64,000 nucleotides of DNA from Pigmentiphaga litoralis (GTDB taxonomy: Bacteria; Pseudomonadota; Gammaproteobacteria; Burkholderiales; Burkholderiaceae_B), in NCBI RefSeq assembly GCF_013408655.1, contig NZ_JACCBP010000001.1, positions 3,658,001 to 3,722,000 of the forward strand. The letters run 5' to 3'. A model generated the notes under the pieces. It saw only the letters and a program-made list of their open reading frames with translations. It had not been told where the DNA came from and did not search any database. Below are positions 24,767 through 33,625 of this stretch, piece by piece (position 1 is the stretch's first letter; each line of letters opens with the position of its first letter). Made by a program: the position numbers and the translations under genes.

Positions 24767-25969
24767 ATGAAAATCACCATCATCGGCGCCGGCCCGGCCG
24801 GCCTGTACTTTGCCCTGCTCGCCAAGAAACACGACCCGTCGCACGACATCCGGATCTTCGAGCAGAATGCGCGCGGCGCGACCTACGGGTGGGGCGTCGT
24901 GTTCTCGGACGTCGGCCTGGCTTTCCTGAAGGACGCCGACCCCGTGTTCTTCGAACACTTCATTGCCCGCCACGAACGGTGCGACTACATGGAAGTGGTG
25001 CACCGGGGCACGCATGTGCAATTGCACGGCAACCACTTCTCGCGCACCGCGCGCATCGACATGCTCAACGTGCTGTCGCAGGCCTGCGAAGCTGAAGGGG
25101 TGCGCATCGAGTATGGCAAACGGATCACCGACGTGGATGCGCTGGCGGCCGACTGCGACCTGCTGATCGCCAGCGACGGGGGCAACAGCGCGGTGCGTAC
25201 TCAGTATGCGGATCATTTCCAGCCGACCTTCGACAAGCGCCGCAACAAGTTCGCGTGGTACGGCACGCATCAGCGCTTTCATCCGGTATCGCTCATCTTT
25301 CGCGACACCCCGGCGGGCGTCTTCATCGCCCATGCCTACCAATACAGTCCGGACCTGAGCACGTTTCTGGTCGAGGTCGACCCCGATACGTGGCGCCGGG
25401 CAGGGCTCGACCAGGCCAGTGAAGAGGCCAGCCGCGACTATTGCGCGGACGTGTTCCGCGCCGACCTGGGCAGCAACGAACTGCTGACCAACCGTTCGCT
25501 CTGGTTCGAGGCGAACATCGTGCGCAATGAACGCTGGACCCATCGCAACATCGTGCTGTTGGGCGATGCCCTGCGCACCGTGCACTTCTCGCTCGGGTCC
25601 GGTACGCGCATGGCCATGCAGGATGCGATCGCCCTGCATCGCGGGCTGGTGGCGCATCCGGGTGACGTGCCCGCCGCCTTTGCGGCCTTCGAGGCGACCC
25701 GCCGCCCGGCGTCATCCAGCTTCCAGCAGGCGGCCGCACGCAGCCTGGACTGGTACGAAAACGTGGCCGACAAGTTGCCGCTGGACCCGGTGGCTTTCGC
25801 CTACGACTACATGCGCCGCACCGGGCAGGTCAGTCACGATGATCTGCGCCAGCGCGATCCCCACTTTACCCGCGCCTGGGAAGCCCAGGCCGGCGACATG
25901 CCCGCCGTACCTGCCGCACCGACCGCACCTGCCACGGCCGCTCCTGCGGACGCCCTGCCGGTGTCCTGA
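24767..25969 (+). CDS. FAD-dependent aromatic monooxygenase (salicylyl-CoA 5-hydroxylase-like)
   Basis: A 400-aa class-A flavoprotein monooxygenase. The N-terminal FAD motif is IIGAGPAGLYFALLAKKHDPSHDI; the YGWGVVFSDVGLAFLKDADP stretch is characteristic of salicylyl-CoA 5-hydroxylase (SdgC-type) enzymes. DCDLLIASDGGNSAVR is the second motif and VLLGDALRTVHFSLGSGTRMAMQDA the FAD-ribityl motif. It lacks the C-terminal old-yellow-enzyme domain of the long bifunctional form. With the CoA ligase 10 bases upstream, the pair would convert an ortho-hydroxy (or amino) benzoate through its CoA ester to a gentisyl-type product. The C-terminus is an Ala/Pro-rich tail like that of the ligase. Confidence 0.9.
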   Translation: MKITIIGAGPAGLYFALLAKKHDPSHDIRIFEQNARGATYGWGVVFSDVGLAFLKDADPVFFEHFIARHERCDYMEVVHRGTHVQLHGNHFSRTARIDMLNVLSQACEAEGVRIEYGKRITDVDALAADCDLLIASDGGNSAVRTQYADHFQPTFDKRRNKFAWYGTHQRFHPVSLIFRDTPAGVFIAHAYQYSPDLSTFLVEVDPDTWRRAGLDQASEEASRDYCADVFRADLGSNELLTNRSLWFEANIVRNERWTHRNIVLLGDALRTVHFSLGSGTRMAMQDAIALHRGLVAHPGDVPAAFAAFEATRRPASSSFQQAAARSLDWYENVADKLPLDPVAFAYDYMRRTGQVSHDDLRQRDPHFTRAWEAQAGDMPAVPAAPTAPATAAPADALPVS

Positions 25970-26007
25970 TCGTCCTACCCCACACCACAATAATTCCGGA
26001 GACCACC

Positions 26008-26988
26008 ATGACCTTCAGCCTGCGCGGCCTTGCCGCCGCCTGCCTGCTTGTCGCGTCGGGACTGCAACCCGCCGCCGCCCAGCAGGCCTACCCCAGCCGT
26101 TCCATTCGCGCTGTCCTGCCGTACTCGGCCGGCAGCGGTCCCGATGCGGTGCTGCGCCATGTCGGCGAAAAGCTCAGCCAGTCGGCGGGCATGCAAGTGG
26201 TGATCGAAAACAAGCCTGGCGCCAATGGCTGGCTGGCGATCGAATCGGTGAAACGGGCGGCAGCCGACGGCTACACCCTGCTTGAAGTGGACAACACCCA
26301 CATGGCCTTGCAGCCGCATCTGTACAAGCAGTTGCCCTTTGATCCCGCGAAAGATTTCGAACCCGTGGCGCCGCTGTACTGGACGCATTTCTTTATCGTG
26401 GTCCCCGCCAATTCACCGTGGAATTCGGTGGCGGACCTGGTCGCCGCCGCCAAGGCCAGTCCAGGCAAAATGACCTATGGCACCTGGGGCATCGGCAGCG
26501 TGGCGCACGTGGGCAGCGCCATGCTGGAAACGGCCACCGGCGCACGGATGACGCACGTGCCATTCAAGGAACTGCCGCAGCTCTACACCGCGGTGGCCAA
26601 TGGGGAAGTGGGTTGGGCCTTCGGCAGCGCCGCCACGGCGGGGCCGCTGTACAAGGCCAAGAAGGTCAAGCTGCTGGCCCTGGCTGCGCCCAAGCGGCTG
26701 GCCGAGTATGGCGACATCCCGACCGTCAGCGAAGCCGGCGGCCCGGCCAACTTCGAACTGAAAACCTGGGTGGCGTTGTTCGGCCCGCGCGGCATGCCGA
26801 AGGCGGCGGTCGACAAGATCAACGCCGGCGTGAACCAGGCGCTGGCCGAGCCGGACGTGCTGGCGCGGATGGCCAACTTCGGCTTTGAATCCTGGCGCGG
26901 CACCCCGGCCGACATCACCAAGGCAGCCGCCGCGGACTCGACCCGTTTTGCAAAGATCGTGGCGGAATCGGGCATCACGCTGGATTGA
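26008..26988 (+). CDS. Bug-family (TTT) periplasmic solute receptor
   Basis: A 326-aa Bug receptor with signal peptide MTFSLRGLAAACLLVASGLQPAAAQ and mature start AYPSRSIRAVLPYSAGSGPDAVLRHV. The usual VPFxPGGxxD loop is here LPYSAGSGPD, a divergence in the ligand-binding loop. Other markers (VIENKPGANGWLAIESV, LPFDPAKDFEPVAPL, HVPFKELPQLYTAVANG) are normal. It is the last gene of the aryl-CoA operon, 38 bases after the monooxygenase, so it probably recognises that pathway's aromatic substrate. Confidence 0.92.
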   Translation: MTFSLRGLAAACLLVASGLQPAAAQQAYPSRSIRAVLPYSAGSGPDAVLRHVGEKLSQSAGMQVVIENKPGANGWLAIESVKRAAADGYTLLEVDNTHMALQPHLYKQLPFDPAKDFEPVAPLYWTHFFIVVPANSPWNSVADLVAAAKASPGKMTYGTWGIGSVAHVGSAMLETATGARMTHVPFKELPQLYTAVANGEVGWAFGSAATAGPLYKAKKVKLLALAAPKRLAEYGDIPTVSEAGGPANFELKTWVALFGPRGMPKAAVDKINAGVNQALAEPDVLARMANFGFESWRGTPADITKAAAADSTRFAKIVAESGITLD

Positions 26989-26997
26989 GCACGCTCA

Positions 26998-27026
26998 GGC
27001 AGACGCCGGCATGCGGCAAGTCTGCC
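26998..27026. terminator. Candidate hairpin terminator after the aryl-CoA operon
   Basis: GGCAGAC (26998-27004) pairs with GTCTGCC (27020-27026), with an inner CCG/CGG pair, forming a stem 10 bases after the receptor stop and before the convergent AsmA stop at 27056. No T-run follows, so intrinsic termination would be weak. Confidence 0.4.
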
Positions 27027-27055
27027 GCGTGACGGGCGTCAGGCCTTTCCCCGCA

Positions 27056-29071
27056 TCACTTCCCGCCTGTCGTCCCCGCACGGGCGGCGGGCACCTTGCT
27101 CCACACCTTGCTGCAATCGGTGTCTTCGCCCGGTCCGGTCTCAATGAAAGGGATCAACGCCGCCAGGGGCGCGGCAATCACCGCCAACGCCGCGGCGCCC
27201 ACGGCACGCGCCACCAGCGGTTTCTTTTCCAGGTCGAACTGCGGCGACAGAAAGCTGCCGTGGATATTCAGCGGCGTGCGGGCCGACAGGAAACCCGGGT
27301 TCTTGGGTTCCGGCGCCAGCGTGAAGTTGATGCGCTCGGCCGCCAGGTCGAAGCCGCCATCGCCCAGCACTTGCGTCTCTTCCGTATCGACCACGAACAA
27401 CGTGGATGTGCCCTTGCCCTGCTTCACATCGAACAGGGCCGCGCCACACCGCAAGGTGATCTGCTCATCCCCGCCGGCCAACAGGGCAATGACCTTGCCG
27501 CCGTTCAGGCCACTGGCCGCGTCGATCAGGTTGGACACGCGTCCTCTTGATACGGCCGCGCTGATCTGGCCATCGGCCTTGGCAGCAAATTCGGCAACCG
27601 AACTGCCCGTGCCCCGCAGGCTGATCCGTCCCCCCAACGTTCCCGTGCTTGGCGCGACCTTGTCCGATGCCGGCAGCAGACGCGACAGGCGGACCTGTTT
27701 GACATCGATCACGGCGTCCGCCTTGATTGGCTCGCCACTGGCGTCCAGCGTAATGCGCGCGATCACCGCACCATCCCCCAGCCCGACGTTGAAAGGCTCC
27801 AGCTTGAGCACGCCGTCTTTCAGGCGCAACGACACCTTCAGGCTATCCAGTGGCAGCTTGCCCGGCACTTCCAGCTTGCTGGCATTCAGATCGAAGGCGG
27901 CGTCGATCGCCTTGAAGCGTTCGGGCTGGAACTGCTGCGTGGGCAGCAGCCGCGTCTGGGTTGCCTTGTCCTTGGCCTTGGCGGTCGCGCGGGTCTGCGT
28001 GTCGGACTGGCTGACAGGCGGCGTCGCGCCGTCGTGCTTCTTGCTCACGCCGATCAGGGGCCCCAGGTCGGTCACGTCCAGCAGGTCACTGTTCAGGTTG
28101 GCCGTCAATAACGGACGTGGTTCGCGTTTCTCATAGGTGCCGCTCCCGGTCACGTCCGACGATCCGATCTTGCCGCGCAGCTCGTCCATCGTGTAGCGAT
28201 TGCCGTCCATCTTCAGATGGCCTTCCAGCGCATACGGAGGCGACGCGGGCAGCGGCAGCAGGATGAAGGGATACAGATTGGCCAGGGTCTCGCCGCGGAT
28301 CTTCATGCGCGCATCGATGGCCGACAGGTTCACCACGTCGGCGATCTGCCCGTCCACATCGAAGCGGGTGGTGCCAGCTTCCAGATAGCCCTTGAGCGGG
28401 AACGGCGTGCCGGATTCCTGGAAGGTCAGCGTGTCGCCGGCGATCGCTTCGCCCGCAAAGTCCGCATCGTTGTACTTGCCGTGGATCGCATAGCGAGTGG
28501 TGAACGACGCGTTCTCGGGCTTGGCATCGGCATCCCGGGTTTCGACCTGCGCCTTCGGATCGAAGGTGTCCACATCCACCGCCACTTCCAGGTTCTTGCC
28601 GTAGTGGTAGAAGCGCAGCCGCGTGTCGTTCACGGCCAGCGACCCGATGCGGGCGCGGCCCGGGCTGGTGTCATCGGGCTCGGACAGCCGCCAGTTGCGC
28701 CGGCCATCCTTGGCCAGTTCCATCACCACTTCCGCGTCGGACACGGCCAGCCGCGGAATGAAGATCTTGTCGCTCAGCAGGCTGGGCAGGGACACCGAAA
28801 ATTCGACCTGACCAGCCTTGCCCATCGGTTCCTTGCGGCCCCAGTCCGCATTGCTGAAGTACACGTCGGTCAGCCGCACAACCGTGGGAAAGCCCAGGTC
28901 GACGTCCAGATGGCCAAGGGTAAAGGTGCGCTCGGTCTTGTTCGAGATGTAGCGTTCGACCGGATGGCGCAGCCAGTTCCAGTCAAACAGCAGCACCAGC
29001 AGGATCAGGAACAGCAGCACGCCCAAGGCGATGGGGTGCCGCTTCAGCGAGCGGGATACAGCGGTCGTCAT
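27056..29071 (-). CDS. AsmA-family inner-membrane-anchored protein
   Basis: A 671-aa protein with a single N-terminal membrane anchor (HPIALGVLLFLILLVLLFDWNW) and a large periplasmic part of repeated beta-strands, as in AsmA/YhjG-type proteins. RIGSLAVNDTRLRFYHYGK and the DUF748/AsmA-type KGDGTSTLFVVDTE-like C-terminal region (QGKGTSTLFVVDTEETQVLGDGGFDLAAERI) are characteristic. AsmA-like proteins are thought to bridge lipid transfer to the outer membrane. A basic linker of Lys/Ala/Thr residues lies around residues 355-370. ATG 29071 is chosen over an upstream in-frame start at 29134 because the anchor would otherwise be displaced. It ends 68 bases from the Bug receptor. Confidence 0.9.
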   Translation of the reverse strand: MTTAVSRSLKRHPIALGVLLFLILLVLLFDWNWLRHPVERYISNKTERTFTLGHLDVDLGFPTVVRLTDVYFSNADWGRKEPMGKAGQVEFSVSLPSLLSDKIFIPRLAVSDAEVVMELAKDGRRNWRLSEPDDTSPGRARIGSLAVNDTRLRFYHYGKNLEVAVDVDTFDPKAQVETRDADAKPENASFTTRYAIHGKYNDADFAGEAIAGDTLTFQESGTPFPLKGYLEAGTTRFDVDGQIADVVNLSAIDARMKIRGETLANLYPFILLPLPASPPYALEGHLKMDGNRYTMDELRGKIGSSDVTGSGTYEKREPRPLLTANLNSDLLDVTDLGPLIGVSKKHDGATPPVSQSDTQTRATAKAKDKATQTRLLPTQQFQPERFKAIDAAFDLNASKLEVPGKLPLDSLKVSLRLKDGVLKLEPFNVGLGDGAVIARITLDASGEPIKADAVIDVKQVRLSRLLPASDKVAPSTGTLGGRISLRGTGSSVAEFAAKADGQISAAVSRGRVSNLIDAASGLNGGKVIALLAGGDEQITLRCGAALFDVKQGKGTSTLFVVDTEETQVLGDGGFDLAAERINFTLAPEPKNPGFLSARTPLNIHGSFLSPQFDLEKKPLVARAVGAAALAVIAAPLAALIPFIETGPGEDTDCSKVWSKVPAARAGTTGGK

Positions 29072-29146
29072 GACAGTCCAGCCTCGCAGTTTTTTATTGC
29101 TTGTAGCAACAAACATGCCGAACTGCCACGACAACCGTGGCGCGCG

Positions 29147-30487
29147 TTATTCGGGCAGCGGCTTGCCCTTTGTTTCTGGCAGAAAGGGTGCGGCCAGAAT
29201 GCCCAGCGCATAGACCGACACCAGCACCATTGCCGCCTGCCCGTAGCCCCCGAAGGACACGATCATGGCCCCCGCCAGCAAGGGTCCCAGAAAGGCCAAA
29301 AAGCGCGGCGCATTGAAGGCGAACGCCAGGGCCGTGGCCCGCATGCGGGTCGGGTACAGCTCCGGCAGCCAGACCGGCATCCAGGTGTACTGGCCATTGG
29401 AAAAGATGGCGCTGACGAACGCCAGCATCAACAGCCAATAGGGATTGGTCGTGGTGAAAAACAGGATGGGCGTCATCACGAAAGCCAGCACAAAGAAGGC
29501 GATGGTGACCGGCTTCCTGCCCAATGCATCGGCCAGGAAGCCCAGCAGCACGTAGCCCGTGATCGACCCCAGCGTGTACGCCATACCGGCATAGCTTGCC
29601 CACTTGGCTGCCGGCAGTCCGGCCCGTCCGGCCACCGACGCAATAAAGGGCGGCACCCAGGTCGACACGCTCCAGAAGCCCACCGTGGTGGCCAGCGACA
29701 TCAGGAACACCAGGATCGTGCGCCGCCGCACCGTCGTGTCGGTAAACAGATCGGTCAGCGTGAAGCGGGTCAATTGTTCGTCGGACGTCGACAGCGCACT
29801 GCCGCTACGCAGGCGTTCACGGGCCGCATCGCGCTTGGCCTTCACGGCCTCCCACAACGCCGATTCAGGAATTGCGCGGCGTATCCACAGCGTCAACAGC
29901 GCCGGCAGCACACCCAGCAGATACATGGCGCGCCAGGCATGTTCGCCAATGGGGGCAATGAACAACCATGCCAGGGCGGCCACGAAGAATCCAAGCCCCA
30001 GGCCGCATTGCATCAATCCCGCGCCTTTGCCCCGCGCGCGGTCGGGCCACAGCTCGGCCATCATCGAGCTGCCAGTCGCCCACTCCGATCCGACCGCCAC
30101 ACCGACCAGAAACCGCAGCACGACAAACGACCAGAAGTTCCAGGCGAACGCAGATAGCCCCGTCATCACCGAATAGGCCAGGATGGCGATGACCATCATG
30201 CGCTTGCGACCGATGTAGTCCGCAAGGATGCCACCCAGCATGCCGCCGACCCCCCATCCCAGCAGATTGATGCCGATGGCCGCGCCCACGTAAAGCGAGA
30301 GCGAGGCGTGCTGTTCGGGCGGCAGCAGCTGCAGCATGACCGTACCGGCGGTCAGGATAAGGGCGTAATTCTCGAAGCCATCGAACATCCAGCCCAGGTT
30401 GGATGCGATCAAAATCTGCCACTGCTTCTTGCTCAATGCCCGATACCAGGGCGTGTCCACGGGCGGGGAGATGGTTGCGGATTGCAC
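29147..30487 (-). CDS. MFS transporter, metabolite:H+ symporter type (GTG start)
   Basis: A 446-aa transporter with 12 hydrophobic segments. The loop GGILADYIGRKRMMVI between helices 2 and 3 and its second-half counterpart LGFLADALGRKPVTIAF are MFS signatures; FDGFENYALILTAG in helix 1 matches the aromatic-acid/metabolite symporter branch, which carries an acidic residue there. The frame runs upstream to 30610, but a GTG at 30487 has an AAGGAA ribosome site, while the 41-residue upstream leader is hydrophilic and unlike transporters. It is divergent from a LysR gene, a common arrangement for carboxylate uptake. Confidence 0.92.
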   Translation of the reverse strand: MQSATISPPVDTPWYRALSKKQWQILIASNLGWMFDGFENYALILTAGTVMLQLLPPEQHASLSLYVGAAIGINLLGWGVGGMLGGILADYIGRKRMMVIAILAYSVMTGLSAFAWNFWSFVVLRFLVGVAVGSEWATGSSMMAELWPDRARGKGAGLMQCGLGLGFFVAALAWLFIAPIGEHAWRAMYLLGVLPALLTLWIRRAIPESALWEAVKAKRDAARERLRSGSALSTSDEQLTRFTLTDLFTDTTVRRRTILVFLMSLATTVGFWSVSTWVPPFIASVAGRAGLPAAKWASYAGMAYTLGSITGYVLLGFLADALGRKPVTIAFFVLAFVMTPILFFTTTNPYWLLMLAFVSAIFSNGQYTWMPVWLPELYPTRMRATALAFAFNAPRFLAFLGPLLAGAMIVSFGGYGQAAMVLVSVYALGILAAPFLPETKGKPLPE

Positions 30488-30718
30488 GGCAATTCCTTGC
30501 GCACCGGACCGGCCAGTGAACTGGCTCTGCGGTCCTGTCAGCGAGCATGCAGGTCGAAGTGTGCGAGCCGCGGCTGAGCGCCGCAAACGACATTCGTTGA
30601 GGTTGTCCATGAATGGATTTCATGCCGGGCACCTTGCGGATTTGGACAAAGCCCGCGCCACCCGATACTCTGCCGTGATCCGACGCGTGCACTTCGCCCC
30701 TTCCATCACGAGCCGCCC

Positions 30719-31672
30719 ATGACCCCACCCGTCGAGCATATTGACGATCTGATGATCCTGCTGGAAGTGGTCGAAGCCGGCGGATTCAGCGCCGCCAGCC
30801 GCAACCCCGGAAGGTCGAAATCCGTCATGAGCCGGCGCGTGCAGGCGCTGGAAGAACGCCTGGGCGTCAGCCTGCTGGTGCGCAATTCGCGGCGCTTTGA
30901 CGTGACCGCGGTGGGCCAACGCCTGGTCGAACATGCCCGCGCGATCCGCGCCGAGGCGCAGGCCGCCTTTGCCTTCGCGGCGCACAGCCTGGAATCGCCA
31001 GGCGGTACCTTGCAGGTGTCCTGTCCCATCGCGCTGGCCGTGGCCGAAGTCGGCCCGCTGGCGATCGAACTGGCGGCGCTGCACCCGCGCCTGCATATTT
31101 CGCTGTCGACCTACAGCGGCCGTCCCGAGGCGCAGCAGGCCTCGGCCGACATCGTCATCCTGCCCGCCATCGGGCCGCTCAAGGACGCGGGCTTCGTCGC
31201 GCGCAAGCTGGTCGACTTTCCGTACATTCTGGTGGCGGCCCCGGCCATTGCCGAGGCCTATCGCCACGCGACGTCACCGCACGATCTGGATGGCGCGCCC
31301 GCCATCGGGTGGACCTTTCACGATGCGCCCGAGCAATGGTCGTTTGAAAATGCCACTGGCGAGACGGCGCACACGCGCGTCGATATCCGCTTCAAGGCCG
31401 ACAGCCTGGCGCTGGTGGCCGATGCCGCCTTGCGCAGCCTGGGCATTGCGCAGTTGCCGGCCGGCGCATGCATCTCCCACCTGGCCACCGGAGCCCTGTG
31501 CCGTGTACTGGAGGCCTGGACGCCGCCGGCCATCGGCATGTACGCGATCTATCCGTCGCGCCGGCATCTGACGCCGGGCGGACGGCTCTTCATCGACGCG
31601 CTGCATCAGCGGCTGCAGTCATACGGCCGGCCCGGCCGCGTCGTGTCGATCGACATTCCGACGGGGACCTAG
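30719..31672 (+). CDS. LysR-family transcriptional regulator
   Basis: A 317-aa LysR regulator whose N-terminal helix-turn-helix is MILLEVVEAGGFSAASRNPGRSKSVMSRRVQALEERLGVSLL. The recognition helix contains RSKSVMSRRV rather than the usual SQPAVSxxI, typical of the LeuO-distant DUF-like/CrgA branch. The effector domain is intact. It is divergent from the MFS transporter across 231 bases, which hold no motif I can call with confidence; it probably controls that transporter and perhaps the downstream exported esterase. Confidence 0.92.
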   Translation: MTPPVEHIDDLMILLEVVEAGGFSAASRNPGRSKSVMSRRVQALEERLGVSLLVRNSRRFDVTAVGQRLVEHARAIRAEAQAAFAFAAHSLESPGGTLQVSCPIALAVAEVGPLAIELAALHPRLHISLSTYSGRPEAQQASADIVILPAIGPLKDAGFVARKLVDFPYILVAAPAIAEAYRHATSPHDLDGAPAIGWTFHDAPEQWSFENATGETAHTRVDIRFKADSLALVADAALRSLGIAQLPAGACISHLATGALCRVLEAWTPPAIGMYAIYPSRRHLTPGGRLFIDALHQRLQSYGRPGRVVSIDIPTGT

Positions 31673-31807
31673 CCAGGTCCGGCAGGGTCCGATACGTTGC
31701 CTTTCCGGGACGTTGCGTTGTCCCAGCGGGACGTTCACGCCGCGCCACGCGAACCTATCATCGACGTCGCACCGTTCCACCCCGGAACGTTCTTCGACGG
31801 AGTCCGC

Positions 31808-33472
31808 ATGTCCTTGCCCAGCGATCCTTCCTTTCCCGCCGTGTCCCGCCGGCGCTTCGTGCAGATGGCCGGCCTGCTGGTCGCCCTTCCCCTGACCGGC
31901 TGCGGATCGGACAGCGATGATGACCGTGTGGCCGATACGACCTCCGGCAGCTTCCGGGGATCGTCCCAGGCAGGCGTGCTGTCCTTCAAGGGCATTCCGT
32001 ATGCGCAGGCACCGGTGGGCGCCTTGCGCTTCAAGTCGCCGAAGGCCGTGCGGCCCGTTGCCGGCATCACCGATGCCACGCAATTCGGCCCCTCCAGCCT
32101 GCAGACGCTGCCGCCCTATGTGCAGTGGATCTACACGCCGCCGCAAGCCATGAGCGAAGACTGCCTGACCCTGAACGTCTGGACGCCCGACAAAGGCGGC
32201 AAGCTGCCAGTGCTGGTGTTCCTGCACGGCGGGGCATGGCGCACCGGGTCGTCGGCCTTGCCCTTGGTCGACGGCCAGGCGCTGGCATCGATGGGGTGTG
32301 TCGTGGTCACTGTCACCTTTCGCCTGGGCGGACTGGCCACACTCAGCCACCCGGCCTTTACCGATCCCGACACCGGCATGCAGGCCAACTGGCAGCTGCA
32401 GGACCAGATGGCGGCGCTGCAATGGGTCGGCGCCAACATTGCACAGTTCGGCGGCGACGCGGCCAACATCTGCCTGGCCGGCCAGTCGGCGGGCGGCACC
32501 AGCGCAGCCATCCTGGCGCAGCACCCGACCACCCGCAGCCTGGTCAGGAAAGCCGTGCTGCTCAGCCCGGCCCGGTCCGCCAGCCCCAGCGCCTTTACCC
32601 TGACGGACGCCGCCGCCTATACCGAACTGCTCGCGGCCCGGCTGGGCACGACGGTGGCCGGCCTGGCATCCTTGCCCGCGGCCACCGTGCAGCAAGGCGA
32701 ATCCGAACTGAACCAGTTGCCATTGCCAACCACTTTCACCTCAGGCCGCGGGGCCAAGGCCGGACCGATCATCGACGGCAAAAGCTACCTGACAGACTGG
32801 ACCCGCAATGACTGGCCCGCGTCCACGCCAGTGCTGATCATGAACACGCTGACCGAAGGCACCTTCTTCGTTGATCTGTTCAACGTGTTGACCAACACCC
32901 GCGCCACCGCTGAATTGCCCACGACCCGCGCCGCGGTGCTGACCGCCATCACCGGGCTGGCCGGTTCGCCCGCCAATGCCGAACGGGTCATGGCCGCGTA
33001 CGAAACGGCTGCCGCGGCGGAAGGCCGGTCCACCCTTCCGGGTGACCTGTATGTCGAGATCTACGGCGATGGCCTGCTGCGCTACGACGGCTATCGCTAC
33101 GCCAACCAGCTGGCCGCCGCCGGCCGGAACGTGCGTTACGGCACCTATGCGCATGCCATCAAGGCGCCGGCCCGGGGCGTGCCGCACTGCGCGGAATTGC
33201 CGATGATCTTTGGCACCTATGGGCTGGACTTCTATCGGACCAAGGTGGGGGCTGGCGCCGCCGAAGCCACGTTGTCGCAGCGCATGATGGCGTCGCTGGT
33301 CAGCTTCGCGCGGGACGGCAATCCCGTCTTTGCGTCGGGCAGCACCTGGCCAGCGTACCAGCCTGCGCAGGCCCGGTCAGTGCAGATCGGGGTGGGTGAC
33401 ACGGCTGACGTCGTGACGGCCGAAGTGCCCAAGGTGGCGCAGCTGCAGGTGTGGACCGGCATCCTGGGGTAG
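31808..33472 (+). CDS. Exported type-B carboxylesterase (lipoprotein)
   Basis: A 554-aa carboxylesterase. The N-terminus has a twin-arginine-like SRRRFVQMAGLLVALP followed by a lipobox LTGC, so it is probably an exported lipoprotein. Family motifs: GSFRGSSQAGVLSFKGIPYAQAPVG, SEDCLTLNVWTP, FLHGGAWRTGSS (oxyanion hole), the nucleophile elbow CLAGQSAGGTSAAIL, and the histidine region GVPHCAELPMIFG. It would hydrolyse carboxylic esters outside the cytoplasm. ATG 31808 has a GGAG site; the longer frame to 31697 has no export signal at its start. Its TAG stop lies inside the first unit of an 11-bp tandem repeat. Confidence 0.92.
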   Translation: MSLPSDPSFPAVSRRRFVQMAGLLVALPLTGCGSDSDDDRVADTTSGSFRGSSQAGVLSFKGIPYAQAPVGALRFKSPKAVRPVAGITDATQFGPSSLQTLPPYVQWIYTPPQAMSEDCLTLNVWTPDKGGKLPVLVFLHGGAWRTGSSALPLVDGQALASMGCVVVTVTFRLGGLATLSHPAFTDPDTGMQANWQLQDQMAALQWVGANIAQFGGDAANICLAGQSAGGTSAAILAQHPTTRSLVRKAVLLSPARSASPSAFTLTDAAAYTELLAARLGTTVAGLASLPAATVQQGESELNQLPLPTTFTSGRGAKAGPIIDGKSYLTDWTRNDWPASTPVLIMNTLTEGTFFVDLFNVLTNTRATAELPTTRAAVLTAITGLAGSPANAERVMAAYETAAAAEGRSTLPGDLYVEIYGDGLLRYDGYRYANQLAAAGRNVRYGTYAHAIKAPARGVPHCAELPMIFGTYGLDFYRTKVGAGAAEATLSQRMMASLVSFARDGNPVFASGSTWPAYQPAQARSVQIGVGDTADVVTAEVPKVAQLQVWTGILG

Positions 33473-33593
33473 GACGCGGGTAGGACGAGTCTGGGACTAC
33501 GCTGGGACGCGACTAGGACGCAGGAAAAAAGGAGGGGGTGGGACGCAGCTAGGACGCGGTTGGGACCCGGCTGGGACGGGACTAGGACGGCGC
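33470..33593. repeat. Ten-unit 11-bp tandem repeat (TRGGACGCRRC-like)
   Basis: Between the convergent esterase and glutaredoxin-like genes are five contiguous 11-bp units (33470-33524), a 14-base purine spacer (33525-33538), and five more (33539-33593). Every unit starts TAGGAC or TGGGAC; positions 7-11 vary (GCGGG, GAGTC, TACGC, GCGAC, GCAGG, GCAGC, GCGGT, CCGGC, GGGAC, GGCGC). The first unit contains the esterase stop codon. The period matches about one helical turn. Function is unknown; no hairpin or coding use is apparent. Confidence 0.9.
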
Positions 33594-33625
33594 AGTCGCG
33601 GCGCAGGTTGCGCCGGCTGCGTCCA

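Noticed and set aside
28217..30157. A 646-codon plus-strand open frame across the AsmA and MFS genes
   Set aside because: It runs antisense to two genes with clear domain motifs; its composition (His/Arg/Gln-rich) is typical of the reverse frame of high-GC coding DNA.
33470..33593. CRISPR array
   Set aside because: The repeat unit is 11 bp with no unique spacers and no cas genes nearby; it is a simple tandem repeat.
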